From Yamagishiella unicocca (lineage: Eukaryota > Chlorophyta > Chlorophyceae > Chlamydomonadales > Volvocaceae): a DNA stretch of 64,000 nucleotides. The stretch lies in contig BDSL01000011.1 in the NCBI GenBank assembly GCA_003116995.1, positions 1,116,001 through 1,180,000 of the forward strand, in the 5' to 3' direction. Position 1 is the stretch's first letter. Each line of letters opens with the position of its first letter. The position numbers and the translations under genes were made by a program. The notes under the pieces are model-generated. The model did no database searches, was not told the origin of the DNA, and was given only the letters and a program-made list of their open reading frames with translations. This document shows, piece after piece, positions 11,669-24,368 of the stretch.

Positions 11669-14600
11669 TCATGGGTCATAGTGGGTCATCCCCAGGCCGC
11701 CATCGTCATCGGACGGGCTGTCCTCATACAACAGCGAGCGGGTCTGCGTCGTCGTCGTCGAGGCGCCGCTTCCGCTAGCGCTCCCGTTTCCGCTGCCCCG
11801 CGGCGGCTGTGCCTGCACCACGCCTGCACCGCCAGCAGTGGCTCCCCCTGCACCGATGCTCCGCAGGAGCCCCATGCCGACTGCGGCACCCTCGCCGAGG
11901 GCCCCTGATGGGCCGCGGCCGCCCTTCTGCTGGTCTCGTGACGCCGCCAGTGCGGTGCGCAGCGTGAGGTTGTCCTGCTCCACCTGGTGCAGCTTGGACT
12001 TGAACAGCGACAGCTGCTCCAGCATGGTGTTCTGCAGCTTTGTCTGAAGGAGGAAGTGGGCGAGGTTTAGGGGCCGACACTGATTGGGTGCGACTGGCGG
12101 CGGCGGCGAGTGCAGACGGGGAGGGGACACTACGCGTATTCAAGGACGAATGGCCAAGCGTGGGGAATATACGGCGATAGTGATGAAAAGGGAAAGCGGG
12201 AGAAGGCGGTCTTGCGCAATGTTGGCGCCCACCGTATACGGGTAGCACCCCCGTCGTACCTTCGACTTGGTCAGCGATTGTATGGTCGAGTGCAGCTCCT
12301 CGATGTGGCGCTCGTTGGTGGACTGGCGGGCGGCAGAGTCGGACAGCTTCTCCTGATACAGCTGCGTGTAGAGGGAGGGTTGAGGGAGGGCGACGAGGAG
12401 GCGGCAAGGGCGCAGGATTTGGGGGGATAAGATGCATAGGTGTAAGTAAGTGAGGGATGAGATGCATAGGTGTAAGTGAGGGGTGAGATGCATAGGTGTA
12501 AGTAAGTGCTTTCGGAGCTGTGCGGGGCTACGAGGCCGCTGCATTGACCCGCGACGGCCAGCGGTACATCTCCTCCTCGCCAATCCCCGTCACCAGCCGC
12601 CCGCCCTACCTTAAGTACACGGCTGGGTAGGGAGCACGTTTCGCTAGCGAATCGCCTGTACGCTTGCGTTTCTGCCTTTGGGCATCCGGGTATTCATCTG
12701 TGCTCTCACGTGTCCCGGTCCCAGACGGCGGCGCGGCACGGCTTCGGCATCCTGCCACGCACGCTGGATGGCGCTATCCGGTACTTTGCTTCAACCACAA
12801 GTTCACCGTCTGTATTCGGGCGGGTCCGGGCGTCACCGCGTGCCATCGCATTTCGCTATTGCCCATGCGCACCGAAAACTGGCCCCTCAAACCGTTTCCG
12901 TAAACAGCGCGGGGTCCTTGTTTTTGTAAGTCGAGGCATCGCAGGCGGAGTAGACATAGCCGCCGGGGATCGACATTCGACCTCCGGTCCTCACTTACGC
13001 ATCTCGAAACGTGTGTACCAAAAACGGTCTCCTACTCGGCTTCCTAGTCCACGGGCTTTCCTCGCCCTCACCTTCAAGTCCCCGTGCAGCCGCTCGTTGT
13101 TCAGCAAGAGCGACGTCACCTCCCCCCGCAGCCGGTGGGCCTCCGATGCCAGCTGCTCCTCACGCACCGCCGCTCGGGTGCTGCCCGCCTCCAGCTGGCT
13201 TTGCACCTGCGAGCGCGGTGCGGTTGGGCGTGGCGTGCCGTCAGGTCCAGACCACCAACAGAACCAAAGTAACGATGGTGGGTGTGAATGCGGCGATGAC
13301 ATTGGTCACGGGAGGGGGAGCTACGTGTGCCCTTTGCGGTGCTGTGCGGCCCCTCCTGGCCCGCTGCAGCCCCAGCCCCACGCACCTGCATGCGCAGGCG
13401 GCGCTCGGAGTCCATGTTGGTGGCCGCCTCCTCGGCCCGCTCCGCGTAGGCGTCTGCCTCGTTGCGGGCGCCCGCCAGGTTGGCCTGCGGGCGTTTAGAC
13501 GGTTTGACGTCATAAGGAAGCCGGTTGGACCCAGGATTTGCCCTGCCAGGCCCGAGCACCGCTCCACCAAATTTGTTCTGAAGGCGCTATCACGGCATCT
13601 TTTGCAAGTCACGCCGAAAAGAACGAAAAGAAGACCAGCAAGGGCCGAAGCACATCCTACTCCGGCCTCCGCCTGGCCTCCCCAGGCTGGGTGGGGGGGG
13701 GGGAGATATGATAGCTACTCGACTGTACTCATTGCGTGCTCGTCTGCGGGCATGCGGGCACACGCGTATGCTATCGCGTTTTCCGGCCTCCCACGGCGGG
13801 GCAGGGACGCTGGCTGGCCAAGCCCGCTATTTACTTCATCAACACGGTGAAGGTCTGTATCCAGGCGCGGGCGGGTCTAGCATGTCCAGCAACCACAACC
13901 AAAAGCTCTCCACCATGCACCCAACGACGGGCTCCCAAAACGTCTTGCTAAACCGCAAGGGGTTCTTGTTGGGGTCTATGTAGCCTCCAGCAAGTCCTCC
14001 AGCAAGCAGTTCCAAACTAGTATACCAAGCGTGTCCTAATCGTTTTTGCTTTTCAGTGCCGACCTATGTGTCTCCTCTCACATCCCCGGCCTCACCGACA
14101 GCTCCTGGCTCAGCCGCGACAACCGGGTCACCTCCTCCCGCAGCGCCTCCGCATCGCGCTCCAGCGAGCCTTCCCGCAGCCTGCTGCCTTCCAGGGAAGC
14201 CTCCAGCGCCCCGATGCGGCTCTGGAGCCGTAGAACCTCCACCTCGTGGTCGCGTTCGGATTGCGACAGGCGGCCCTACCGAGCCGAGGGCAATTCGGCA
14301 ACAACGGGTGAAGGGCGGACGGGAGGGGGATTTGGGGGCGATCAGGAAAACAAAGAGCAGGAGGAGTCCAGAGGCTGCTGTGCGCTGCCGGACAATGAAG
14401 CGTAATGGGGTTCGCGCGCCTGCCCCCCCCCGCCTCGCTATAGGTGGACTCGCGTGGATCCGCAGCTCAGCGGAAAAACAACCCACTTACGCACCTCCAG
14501 CTCGTGCAGGTTCTTCTGCATGGACGACAACTGGGCCTCCCAGCCGCCCTCTCGTGCCGCGTGCAGTGCGTGCAGCTGCTCTACCTCAGCCTCCGCCGCC

Positions 14601-16905
14601 TCCGCAATGGCGCGCAGCTCGGCGCGCAGGGACTCCGCCTGGAGCAGGACGTGCGGTGCGACGGGGGATTTAGGGTCTTGTTTAGGAATCCGTTTGCGGC
14701 GCGGCTCGCAGGCCAAAGGACGGTACCGCCCTCAGCTGCCAACTGCCTTCGCGCCAACGCACCTGCGCCTTGCCCGCCCGGTCCGAAGCCGCCAGCTTGT
14801 CCTTCAGCTGTCGGTTCTTGGCGGTCAGCGTGTCGATGGCCTCCTCGGAAGTCGTGCGGGCCGTCTGGACCTGAGGGGCGCCGGGGGGGGCGAGGTGGCG
14901 ATAGGGTGTCACAATGGTCTCCCCTTACTGGAGGGAGGCGCCACCACCTGTTCCTGGCAATGCAGCTGAAAGCCCTTTATTCGTATTCCAACCTCGTCCG
15001 AGAAGCCCCGCGTCCCTGTGGGGGGAGCTGGTAAAGCGCTCCCGCCTTACCTCGGTCAGGTGCGCGTTCGTTCTCCGAAGCTGTGCTTTCAGCTCGTCCA
15101 CGTCAATCTGGGCGTCAGACAGAGGCGGAGGGAAAGGAGGCGTCATGGTCACAAGAATGGACACGTGTAAAGGTGACGATTATGGCCAAGCGGGCAAGGG
15201 AGTAGTAAGAAAGGTACCCGGCGCGGTTGCGACGGCCAACATTAACCACATGTGCCCAACCCCTCTTGACGAGAAGCTCCCGGTCCACTGCGACCTCACC
15301 GGCCTCCTCAACTCAATGGTCACCCGTATGCACGCACCTGCAGGGACGAGGCCCGGCCGTGGGCCTCGCCAATCTCCTTTCGCGCCGCAACCACAGCATC
15401 TTCAGCCGCCCCCCGCAGCCCCACCATCCGCTCCACCTCACCCTGCAGGTGCGCCACCTGCAGGTGTAGTAGGCCACGCAAGGAATGGGAGTGGAAGCCG
15501 TGGATCAGCCATGCGACTCTGACCGCAAAGCTGAGGGCATGGCACGCCGAGCGCACGTACACGGTGCAAGCGCCGTCGGCGGGCTCCTTCCACCTGAGTA
15601 GGGATGGCCCGGGACACCAATTTGCGTCACGCCCGCCCGGTAATAACCACGCCCCCACCCTCACCTGCTGCTCCAGGGAGGTGGACCTTCGGCTGCTGTC
15701 CGCCAGCTGCGCCGCCAGGCTGGCGCTCTCCTCCTGGCTCTGCGGGGGATACGGGACGAGGACTCAGGAGCGTCTGCTGGGTGCTGACCCATTGGCCCTC
15801 GACGCCCTTGCTCCAAACACTCGCTGCTGCGCTGCGCAGGTGGTGCCGGTCCTCAACCGCATTAACAATACACCCTCCATCGTCTGTCCTAAATGGTTTT
15901 TCTTTCGCACACGGGTTTTCCTTGCAACCCTCCATCGTCCACGTTCCGTCCCCCAGCCGACATTAGGCATTCTGGCGGAAGCACGCCCTGCACTGTCCTG
16001 GCTTCTCCTTACGCCTGGGCCCCCTCATCTGGGACATTCCTCCCTGATCACTGCCGCACCTTTGCCAGCGCCTGCAGCAGCTGTGCCTGCCCGTCGTACC
16101 CCGCCAGCTCCGGCAGCTCTGTCCGCAGCCCGAGAGCCTTTTTCAACACCTGCACCTCTGTGGTCTGCTGCCGCCCCACCTCATCCGACATCAGCAGCCG
16201 CGTCTGCGCCTCGTGAAGAAGCGCGGTCAGCTCCATGACCTGTACGGCAGATGCCAGCCTCAGAGATGACCCTGATACACCCTGCGTTCCCTTCCAGACT
16301 CGGACCCTGAGACACGCCACATTTCGTTCCGTGTCCCCGGACCCCACCTTCCGCTTGCTGCGGTGCAGCTTTGCCTGAAGCTCCGTAATGTCAGGGCTGA
16401 GAGACAGCTTCGCGCCTAGCGTCCGAGACAATTCCCGGTTTTGCTCCGCGATAAGCTGGGCACGGGAGTTAGGGCGGGCAGGTTTAGAGGTAATTGAGGG
16501 TCAGGGAAGGGTGAGGCTGGCATGCCGTACAAAGGTTGCATACATGCAAGGGCGTGCCCATGGACGGTTACTGCACTCAGGATACACCAAGAAGCCGGGG
16601 GCGTGGGCGCCCACCAGACGTAACCGCCCCTCACCGCCAGCTCCGATTTCTCCTGACCCATTTTCGACATTAGCTTCCTGGCAGCATCCAGCTGTCTGTC
16701 CTTTGAGGCCGATTCAAGGCGCGCCTCTCGAAGCTTATCGCGGAATTCGCCAATTTTCTCCTCCGCGCTCCGATATTGCCGGTCCAGTCTCTATATGTGG
16801 AATACGCATGGCACCTTCAGTTACATTGCTTCGATGTCAACAATTCGACGTGCCGAGTCCCACCTCAAAGCTGCGCTTCAGGAGCAGCAGTTCAGAAACG
16901 GACAT
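11669..16905 (-). CDS. Coiled-coil protein, 626 aa, 14 exons
   Basis: I do not recognise this family. The model has 14 exons: 16864-16905, 16635-16790, 16348-16455, 16060-16239, 15665-15739, 15338-15457, 15051-15107, 14763-14870, 14495-14638, 14096-14275, 13386-13484, 13072-13206, 12260-12361 and 11669-12043, giving 627 codons. Each exon translates to Leu/Glu/Lys/Arg/Gln-rich helix with heptad spacing, for example RLDRQYRSAEEKIGEFRDKL, VMELTALLHEAQTRLLMSDE, AESLRAELRAIAEAAEAEVE and LYQEKLSDSAARQSTNERHI. From about residue 530 the tail is low complexity (Gly/Ala/Ser, then TTTTQTRSLLYEDSPSDDDG) and ends MTHYDP. There are no membrane segments or catalytic motifs. A long, almost continuous coiled coil suggests a structural role (centriole, flagellum, Golgi or cytoskeleton); this is inference only. 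All 13 introns fall in phase 0. Confidence 0.8.
12426..12509. repeat. Tandem repeat, three copies of a 26-30 bp unit, in an intron
   Basis: Three copies of a unit containing GATGCATAGGTGTAAGTRAG start at about 12431, 12461 and 12487. They lie in the intron between exons 12 and 13 of the coiled-coil gene. Confidence 0.85.
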
Positions 16906-17522
16906 CCTGCTTGACTGCCAGTTGACCCGACGGGCCCAGATTAGCCGCTTAATTCAAGCTAGTGTTTTTGTAATATATGGTACATAGGCATTACCGGTTA
17001 TGATTCGCGCGGTCGTCAAAGCGACGGCTCCGACAATGGCGCAGCTGTTGTCGCCGTACGGGACTGGGCTACTGCGTCACCATCGTCGCATCAACAGCTT
17101 GAGCTATTTAGGCTCATGTCATAACCGTAAGCCATCAAGCTTGTTCAAGTTCCTCGCAGAGATGCTCTCAAGCACTTTGGTGTCATTTCTTGTCATAACG
17201 ACGTACTTTTTGCCGTTTATCGACAGCCTTACATTTGTCAGTTCTCATACGGGTATACATTTGGGAATATAGCCCCTGTGTCTCTACCTCGTACAGTCAT
17301 CTGGCGGCGGGCAAAGCGCTTTGCTCCAGCTGAGAAGGCGGCCTAAAGCACTTGGCATCTGATCGGCTGCCTGTAAGCACGATTCGTGGCCAGGGGTACC
17401 TTGCGGGTGACGGTTTCCCAACCCGTGCGAAACAGCCGCTGCTCCCACAGACCGCACGGCGTGTTTCCTAGCCAGCTGCTCCCAGCGGGGTCGCAGAGCG
17501 CGCCGGACAGACCACATTCGCA
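16906..17522. promoter_or_regulatory. Divergent intergenic region, coiled-coil gene / MMAB
   Basis: About 617 bases separate the two start codons (ATG at 16905 minus and 17523 plus), so both promoters lie here. A 90-codon open frame (17000-17272) has no recognisable similarity and is probably chance. Confidence 0.5.
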
Positions 17523-19870
17523 ATGAAGATCTACACTCGTTCGGGTGACGCGGGCCAGGCGTCCCTATTCAACGGGGAGAGGCTGTACAAGGACGATGCC
17601 GTATTCCAGGCGATGGGGGACGTTGATGAGCTCAACTCGGCGCTAGGTGTGGCTATGGCATTCATCACCAACAAGACGATGCTGGAGCAGGCGAGTGATG
17701 CTGGGACTGAAACACTTTACCCGAGTCCTACGCGGTCACTTCGTTTCCATGCCAAGCTAGAGGGTCTCTTTGGGGGTTTTGCAGTTCGCTGCGGACGCAG
17801 CGAGGTCCGGGTCGTGGTGACCAGGGTTCCCGCCGCGCTGAAGGATGGGCTAGGACGCGGGTGTTCACGAGTTTGCGGATAGATGGATTTGTCACCCGAC
17901 ACCAGGCCTAACGCCGGGGATGCCTCCTGGTGCGCCAGTGACCCTGGTGCGCCGTTGTCCACCCCCACCCCCACCCCCCCATGCAACCGGGTCTTCTCGC
18001 CACCCCATGCAACCGGCAGCCTTATCGACGAAGCCTACCTCACCTTGCTCGCAGATGGAGACCATCCAGTCGCGGCTGATCGATGTGGGGTCGGCGGTGG
18101 CCACGCCGCTCCCCAGCTCCCCGGAGGCCAAGCTTCAGCGCACGCACTTCCATGGAGCGGTGCACGCGGAGCAGCTCGAGGTGGGCGCCCACGGGGCCAG
18201 GGGCAGGATGGACGAGGAAGTGATAGTAGAAAGGGGGACAGGAGGGTTGCATTATGGTGGTCGCGCAGGAAGGCGGGCGGACGCACAGGGTCGGAGCGGG
18301 GGCACTCTTATGAAATGGTCGGAATTTTGCAGTGGGTCGGAGTGGGGTTACAGGGTCGGAGCGGGGGCACTCTTATGAAATGGTCGGAATTTTGCAGTGG
18401 GTCGGAGTGGAGCTCCTACAGTGGGGTGGTGAGATGAACTGGCATTGGATCGTTCAGTGGTGCCAGGTGCGAGTAGCGCCATTATGGCTGAGCAGAGGCA
18501 GCTTGGCAAGTTGCAGACACACGCGTGCAGGGGCCGGAGAGCCGCACTCTGCTGGGGGCGTTTCCATCCCCTGTAATGGCGTGCCAAAGATCCGTCCTCG
18601 CCATGTCGTACAGGGTTGGATTGACGCCATGGACGAGCAGCTGCCTCCGCTGAAGAACTTCATCTTGCCATCGGGTGGCCGGCCGTCGTCGTTCCTCCAC
18701 CAAGCGCGATCGGTGGGTTGCAGTCCTCCTGGCTGGGGCCATGCGCCGGCACTCCACGACAGCACCAACCCTTTTTAGAACCCGCATCCCCCCTTGGATC
18801 GAGTAACCGGGTTTTTCCCCTTTTTTGCATCCCCCCCTGGATCGACAGGTATGCCGGCGCGCCGAGCGCAGCATCGTAGTGCTCTCCCGCAGGCAGACGA
18901 TTAGCGTGGAGGTAGGGTGCGGGTGAGGGCCGAGGTTGATGAGGAAAACCGTCCATCGGCAAAGGGTGGGTGGCATAAAACCGGTTACACGTCATGGGTA
19001 GGACACCTGGCGCATTGCCTTCGGACACGTAGTTGTGGGCGCATGCTGGAGCAATCAGATGGACTACCGGGAAACCTATGGAAGCGGCCCGTCATCGGAA
19101 GGGTGGGGTGGCGTAGCATGGAAGCTGGACACCCGTGGGGGAGGCGAGGCGCGACAACCGCCCCATCACAGTGCCTCGCCTGCGGCACCCGGAGCTGCGT
19201 GGCTGTATCGTTGGCTGCTGACCTTGTAACCTTGCCGCACCTTCTTGGCACCCCTCCGCAACCCTCAGCATCAGCAAGCGCCTGCAGTAGCCACAGCGGC
19301 AAGCCGCACGTGTCACGCGCTCACTCCCGCGCAACCTCGCTTGCGCATGGCCGGTGATACGCGCGTTCCGCAGTCATCTGCAGCAACTCGCTCACACACC
19401 CCCTTGCCCATCGTTGCGCACCGTATTGCCTTTGCGTTGCCCTGATCAACTCCTCCCCTCCCCTGCCCCTAAACCTCCCAGGTTAACATGTACCTTAATC
19501 GGCTCAGCGACTACCTCTTCACGGCGGCCCGGCACACGGTGGGTCACGGTCGCGTGCGTCTCTAGCAGCCACCTTTCCCTCTCTCTTGCCCCGCCCATTC
19601 TCCCACCTCTATGCTGCCTACCACCGTCCACAAGTCTGTCGTCCTGCTCTGCAACTTATGCTCATAAGCCCGGCTCCATCGCAAATCCAATGCAAATCCA
19701 CTGCCCCCCCCCGGGCCCGTTTTTCGTGTCACCGGTTTCACATCACCCCCCGGGCCCACTGCAAATCCACTGTCCTCCCCCTGCCCTGGGATGTCCCCCC
19801 TTCCCTCCACCTCCCGTCGCAGGCGATGAGCGAGGGCGTCCCTGAGGTGGTATATAAGAAGACTTCATGA
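17523..19870 (+). CDS. MMAB: Cob(I)alamin adenosyltransferase (PduO/MMAB type), 186 aa
   Basis: The enzyme transfers the adenosyl group of ATP to cob(I)alamin to make adenosylcobalamin. Six exons: 17523-17690, 18055-18180, 18614-18712, 18849-18911, 19482-19538 and 19823-19870, total 187 codons including stop. The N-terminus has the ATP-binding [17 protein letters not shown]; then [57 protein letters not shown] and [15 protein letters not shown] follow in the usual family order, ending [13 protein letters not shown] like animal and bacterial homologues. The first intron has a GC donor (GCGAGTG at 17691) with an ordinary AG acceptor; only this choice keeps the frame and the alignment. The protein starts directly at the conserved domain, so a targeting peptide is missing or lies in an unseen upstream exon; homologues act in mitochondria. 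Confidence 0.93.
18286..18410. repeat. Tandem duplication, two copies of a 65-bp unit, MMAB intron 2
   Basis: A segment beginning CAGGGTCGGAGCGGGGGCAC is present twice in a row (copies start at 18286 and 18351), nearly identical over about 60 bases. It looks recent and lies inside intron 2 of MMAB. Confidence 0.92.
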
Positions 19871-21924
19871 TGTTGTCGAAGAGGCGGGTGTCCGACGAGT
19901 ATCACCGGGGTCGTGGCCATAGGAGCGCAGGGCTCACTGTTACGTAGGTTAGGGCTGATCCGGACCTAGACGCCGCCCGACGGCTGTGGAGGCCGTTTTC
20001 CTGCAACCACAAAAAAATTTCGGGTTGGGGCCGGCGAGACGGGACAGTGTTGTTGTCCCGAAGGCTATCGGTGGTGATTTAGGAAGTGTGGGGGACCTGG
20101 ATGCCCAGCCTGAGCGTTTGGTCGTGCTGCGCCGCGCCTAGGCACCGTGTCGCTTCCACGGCACATGTGCACAAGCTGTGACTGTGCTTGAGGCCGAAGT
20201 TTGCACCTAGTTAAGAGGGCAGGAATCGGTGTTTGCAGCTAAGTAGGCAACCATATCGATAGAGTCGCAGCGCCAGATTCAAGACTCGGTCGGGTGCAGG
20301 CGGTGCGCAGGTGGAAACTGAGCTAGGAAGCTGCAAAGTGCAAACAGAATCAACGCCCTGACGTGCCAGGGAGAACGCATCTCCTTTTTACCAGTAACTG
20401 TTGTCGTGCCTTCATCCATCTTTGTGAGTATGCCTTTATGTGGTGGGATATGCCAGTGGACAAACGCCTTGCAGCCTCATTAGCTTTGAACAGTAAGGTT
20501 ATTGGAACCATCGTGATCCGACCCCTCTCATCCGCACACCTCAAACCCTAGGAAGAAGCTTAGCGCCGGCTGGAAAATTGGTAATCTGCGTTGCGAGCAA
20601 GCAAGGGCTATCCACGGCATCAACTCGCCCCGAGCTGCCTTGCAATGCACTTGTAACTCGACACACATGCCTCGGGACTCAAACACATGCCATTTCGACC
20701 CGCGACGAGGTTCCCACCTGTCGACGGTAAAGGCTTGCGATTGGCCCAACTAGCCCCAGCACACGCACCCAACACTAAAGGCCTCTCCAATAACGGTCCC
20801 AACCAGGGTGGCTCCGACGGTGAGCGAGCAGCGCCTCGCTCACCCAATACACAGACAAAATTGCGCTCGGGAAGGTTGAACATGTAAGGGGTACCCGCCC
20901 ACGGCGCTTGAATAAATCAGCATTCATGGGGCGTGAGCGTTAAGTATAGTGTACAGACCGTATACAACAAAAAACTCCAACCGTACAGCACGGCGGGTGC
21001 CACGGTATATATTAAGTCCAGGCGGCAGGGCACAATGGCAACAGCCATCACCGCGATCGCGACTCTGTACACACAAGCCGCAGCTGAACTGTTATTCGAA
21101 TGTGCACGCTGCTCGACGCCCCCAGCACGGCAACTATAATGGCGTCGCGGGTGCAGTCAGCTAGCTCACCAAACGACAACTCAAGAGCCTGCCCACCACG
21201 CAACCCCCAGTTGTTGCGGCCGTGACTATGCGACATTCATCGCCATATTTCAGGTGTAAGCAGCGCCCAAATTGCGTACAGGCAAATTGCGTACTGGCAA
21301 AGGATCCAGCCGAGCTGTACATGATCTGCCTGAACCCGACCCTGCACGTGCAAGCACATACATTAACGCTCTTGACGCACATATCCCATTGGAAGTCACC
21401 AACTCAGTTGCGCCCCGGGTGGCCCACAATCCCGTTGACCGTGCTTGGCGCATAGCATCTCCCGGCATCCAGAACGGAAACAGCAGGTTGAGCTTTCCGT
21501 CAGCAGGCGCCGTTCCCCCAGCCCCGAACCCATGCAACAAGTTGAGCACAGTACGCTAAAGCCCTAAACCTGAATGAGACAAAAACGTGTTGCAGCACGG
21601 GTGATCTCTACATATCGCTTCAAAATTCACAAGCTGGGGCGGCATGCCACGTCCCCCAGCCACAAATGCCTGGGTTGACAATGAGAACATGAGGGCACAT
21701 CCCTGCCAATAAAGGCGGACCAGCACTCGCAAGCCCTTTCCTGCCCAGCCACTCACATCATCCTCAGCTCCGCCGGCCTGTTCTTTGATGGCTGCTCCTT
21801 CGAGCGAACGCGGACATACATACATCCACACCACACCCCTTCCTAAAGCTGCATTGCCTTGCGCTGCAATTCCGCTTCAGCGTCCCGACCTCCGCTCCAG
21901 CAAATATAGAGCGGGTAAAGGACC
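19871..21924. other. Convergent intergenic region, MMAB / SGA1
   Basis: About 2 kb between two converging stop codons, holding both 3' UTRs. A TGTAA polyadenylation-type signal lies at about 20882 on the plus strand. The open frames are short, on either strand, and show no family similarity. I see no RNA gene. Confidence 0.45.
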
Positions 21925-24368
21925 TTACTGCACGAGGCTCTCGCGGGTCTTGATGACGCTGGCCGTCTGCTGCCAGTACTCAATTGCCTTCGTCACGCCG
22001 CTGCCTGGGGAGATGGACGCGCCCGCGTCGATCATGGCCATCTCCGCTCCCGCCAGCGCGCTCACTAGCATGAGCTCGTTCATGTTACCCAGGTGGCCAA
22101 TGCGGAAAACCTGCGGTCGGCAGGACGAGATGTGTACGCGCATGCATAAGGTTGACTACCAGCTTGTAGGCAACGTGGACCAGGCTTATATTGGTTATGC
22201 ACATCCCCCTCCGGCAATCCACAGGCCTGCATGTGCGCATGTAACTTCCGGACGCGCAATTGTGACGGGGCGACTAGGTGGATTAGATGTAGGATTCAGC
22301 GCACAAAAGCGAAGTTAGGTACCCTCCTTCCAGCGGCCCATACCGACCTTGCCGTTGAGCTGAGCCAGGCCAATGCCCAGGGACAGGTCGTACTTGGCGT
22401 ACGCCATCTTCACGAGCTTGTTGCTGTCGATCCCTTCAGGGACCTCGACCACAGTGAGAGAGTCGCTGCGCCACCTGTGTAGTCAAATGGAGGGAACGCA
22501 TCGAGGGGAAACATGAAGACATGTATACACAGCGCAGACAACGGAACAGTGAAGGTATACGGTGCTTATGTGTACGGGTGGCTTGGTCGTAGGCCTGAAC
22601 ATCGCAGTACCAATTAGACCAAGCTGCCCAGCTTGGCGGCAAAAGTGTCCCCTCACCTGGGGCTCTTGCACAGCAGCTTGAGGCCCCAGCCATCCACCGC
22701 CTTGCGAGCACCCTCGGCCAGCCGGTGGTGGCGCGCGTGCACGTTCTCCATACCCTCCTCACGCAGCATCTTGATAGACTCTCGCATGCCATACAGCATT
22801 GCCAGCGACGGAGTGTACGGCACATTGCCGGACGGGTTCGTACGGAGCATGTCCGCGAAGTCGTAGTAAACGCGCTTCAGCTTGGCGGTCTTCATGGATT
22901 CCAGAGCCTGGATATCAACATTGTTGAGGCCGGCGTAACAGGATGGGAAAACTTAACGTAAGAGGGCATGCATTCATAACTTCATACTTGGGTTCAATGA
23001 TTATACCAAGGATAGGTGGTGCTCTGCAGGATGGAGTGTTTACAAACCTTAGCTAATGACCTTCGGCTCAGGCACATTACCAAACGTTTCCCCCAGGGTG
23101 TTGCTCCACGCGCTTACGAAGTGCCACGTTTTGGGGTTTCAAATGCTTGCGAGTTGGGGAGAAAGCATTGACAACCAGCAGGGCCGTAGCTGTCGCGACA
23201 TGCAGGTAACATAATCCAAATGCGCCTGGCAAACGCAGGGCCCCAATCCGTGCTAAACAGGGAGGCAGTGATAGTCATGCTCTGTTGCCTAGTCCCGCAC
23301 ACATTAGTCGTGTGCGCAACAGGCGTCGGGAAAAACCCACATCGCCCCATACAAAATATATGGCATAACAATCGGACACGTCAACCGTTCATCTCCAAGC
23401 AATTACCCTCCCGCGATGGTGTTGTCCATCGCTCACTTACCTTGGCCGATGCTGCAACAAAAGCCAGTCCGGTGGGCAGCGACAGCGCCTTCTGAGAGCC
23501 CGTAACGGCAACATCGACACGCCAATCATCCATCTTGAACTCCAGGGCGCCGATCGACGATACACCATCCACCAGGAGCAGCGCAGGGTGATTCGCAGCG
23601 TCCATTGCCTTGCGGCAGCCACCAATATCCGATGTCACGCCAGTCGTCGTCTCGTTGTGCACGACGCAGACCGCCTTGATCTTTTTCTCCGTGTCCTTGC
23701 GGAGGAGGTCCTCAAGAATGCTCTCATCGGCACCCTCGCCCCAAGGGCGGTCGACGACGTGGACGTCGAGGCCAAGCCGCTGCATCATGTCGATCCACAG
23801 ATGCGAGAACAGGCCGTAACGGAAACAGACGACCTTGTCGCCCGGAGATAGCGTGTTACAAAGGGCAGCCTCCCAACCACCAGTACCAGTACCGGGAAAG
23901 ATGAAGGGAGTGGCCTCCTTAGTGCCGTAGATAAGCTTGCTCTCCTCCAAGCAATCCTTGAAGAACTGCGCAAACCAAGGATCGCGATGGTTCTGGCCAG
24001 GAACATTCATGACCCTCAGAACGCGCTCGTGGATGTTGACGGGACCTGCAAGGCGCCGTCGGCGCAGTTCAGCTCGCGTCGTCGCCGCGACAATCACATG
24101 TGTGCGCGACTTACCCGGCACGAAGAGGTGGTTCCGTCCAGGCGGGACGTATGAGAAAGGCGCAGGCTGTGGACTAGCAGAGGAGCTTGCTTGCGGGTCA
24201 TATTGTACCTGTAGGCGAGAACAGTGAGCTTTGACGCAGAGCGCTCTACAACTGAAGGCTGAGAAGATCGGTCGGTCGCACCTGCTCCGGCAGAGCGCTG
24301 GCGCTAAGGCCGCGAGTCAGCTGCCCTAGCAACGGAAGCACGCGCTTCTGCGAAACCTCGCGCAACAT
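21925..24368 (-). CDS. SGA1: Serine-glyoxylate / alanine-glyoxylate aminotransferase, 449 aa
   Basis: A PLP-dependent class V aminotransferase of photorespiration: serine (or alanine) plus glyoxylate gives hydroxypyruvate (or pyruvate) plus glycine. Six exons: 24282-24368, 24115-24208, 23441-24045, 22657-22907, 22348-22474 and 21925-22110, summing to 450 codons. The core starts PPGRNHLFVPGPVNIHERVL. PLP features are visible: FPGTGTGGWEAAL (110-122), HNETTTGVTSDI (190-201), LVDGVSSIGALEFKMDDW (218-235) and the lysine in VAVTGSQKALSLPTGL, which is K246 and forms the Schiff base. The C-terminal half has VPYTPSLAMLYGMRESI and RIGHLGNMNE. About 45 N-terminal residues, basic and Ser/Ala-rich (MLREVSQKRVLPLLGQLTRG), precede the core and look like a mitochondrial leader. 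The C-terminus (ESLVQ) is not a peroxisomal SRL signal, which fits mitochondrial photorespiration in chlorophyte algae. Confidence 0.95.

Noticed and set aside
12540..12605. Minus-strand segment reading IGEEEMYRWPSRVNAA as an extra exon of the coiled-coil gene
   Set aside because: Not a heptad-type sequence and no acceptor/donor pair with phase 0 was convincing; the flanking exons already join in frame without it.
17000..17272. 90-codon frame between the coiled-coil gene and MMAB
   Set aside because: No similarity or targeting features, and it occupies the shared promoter region.
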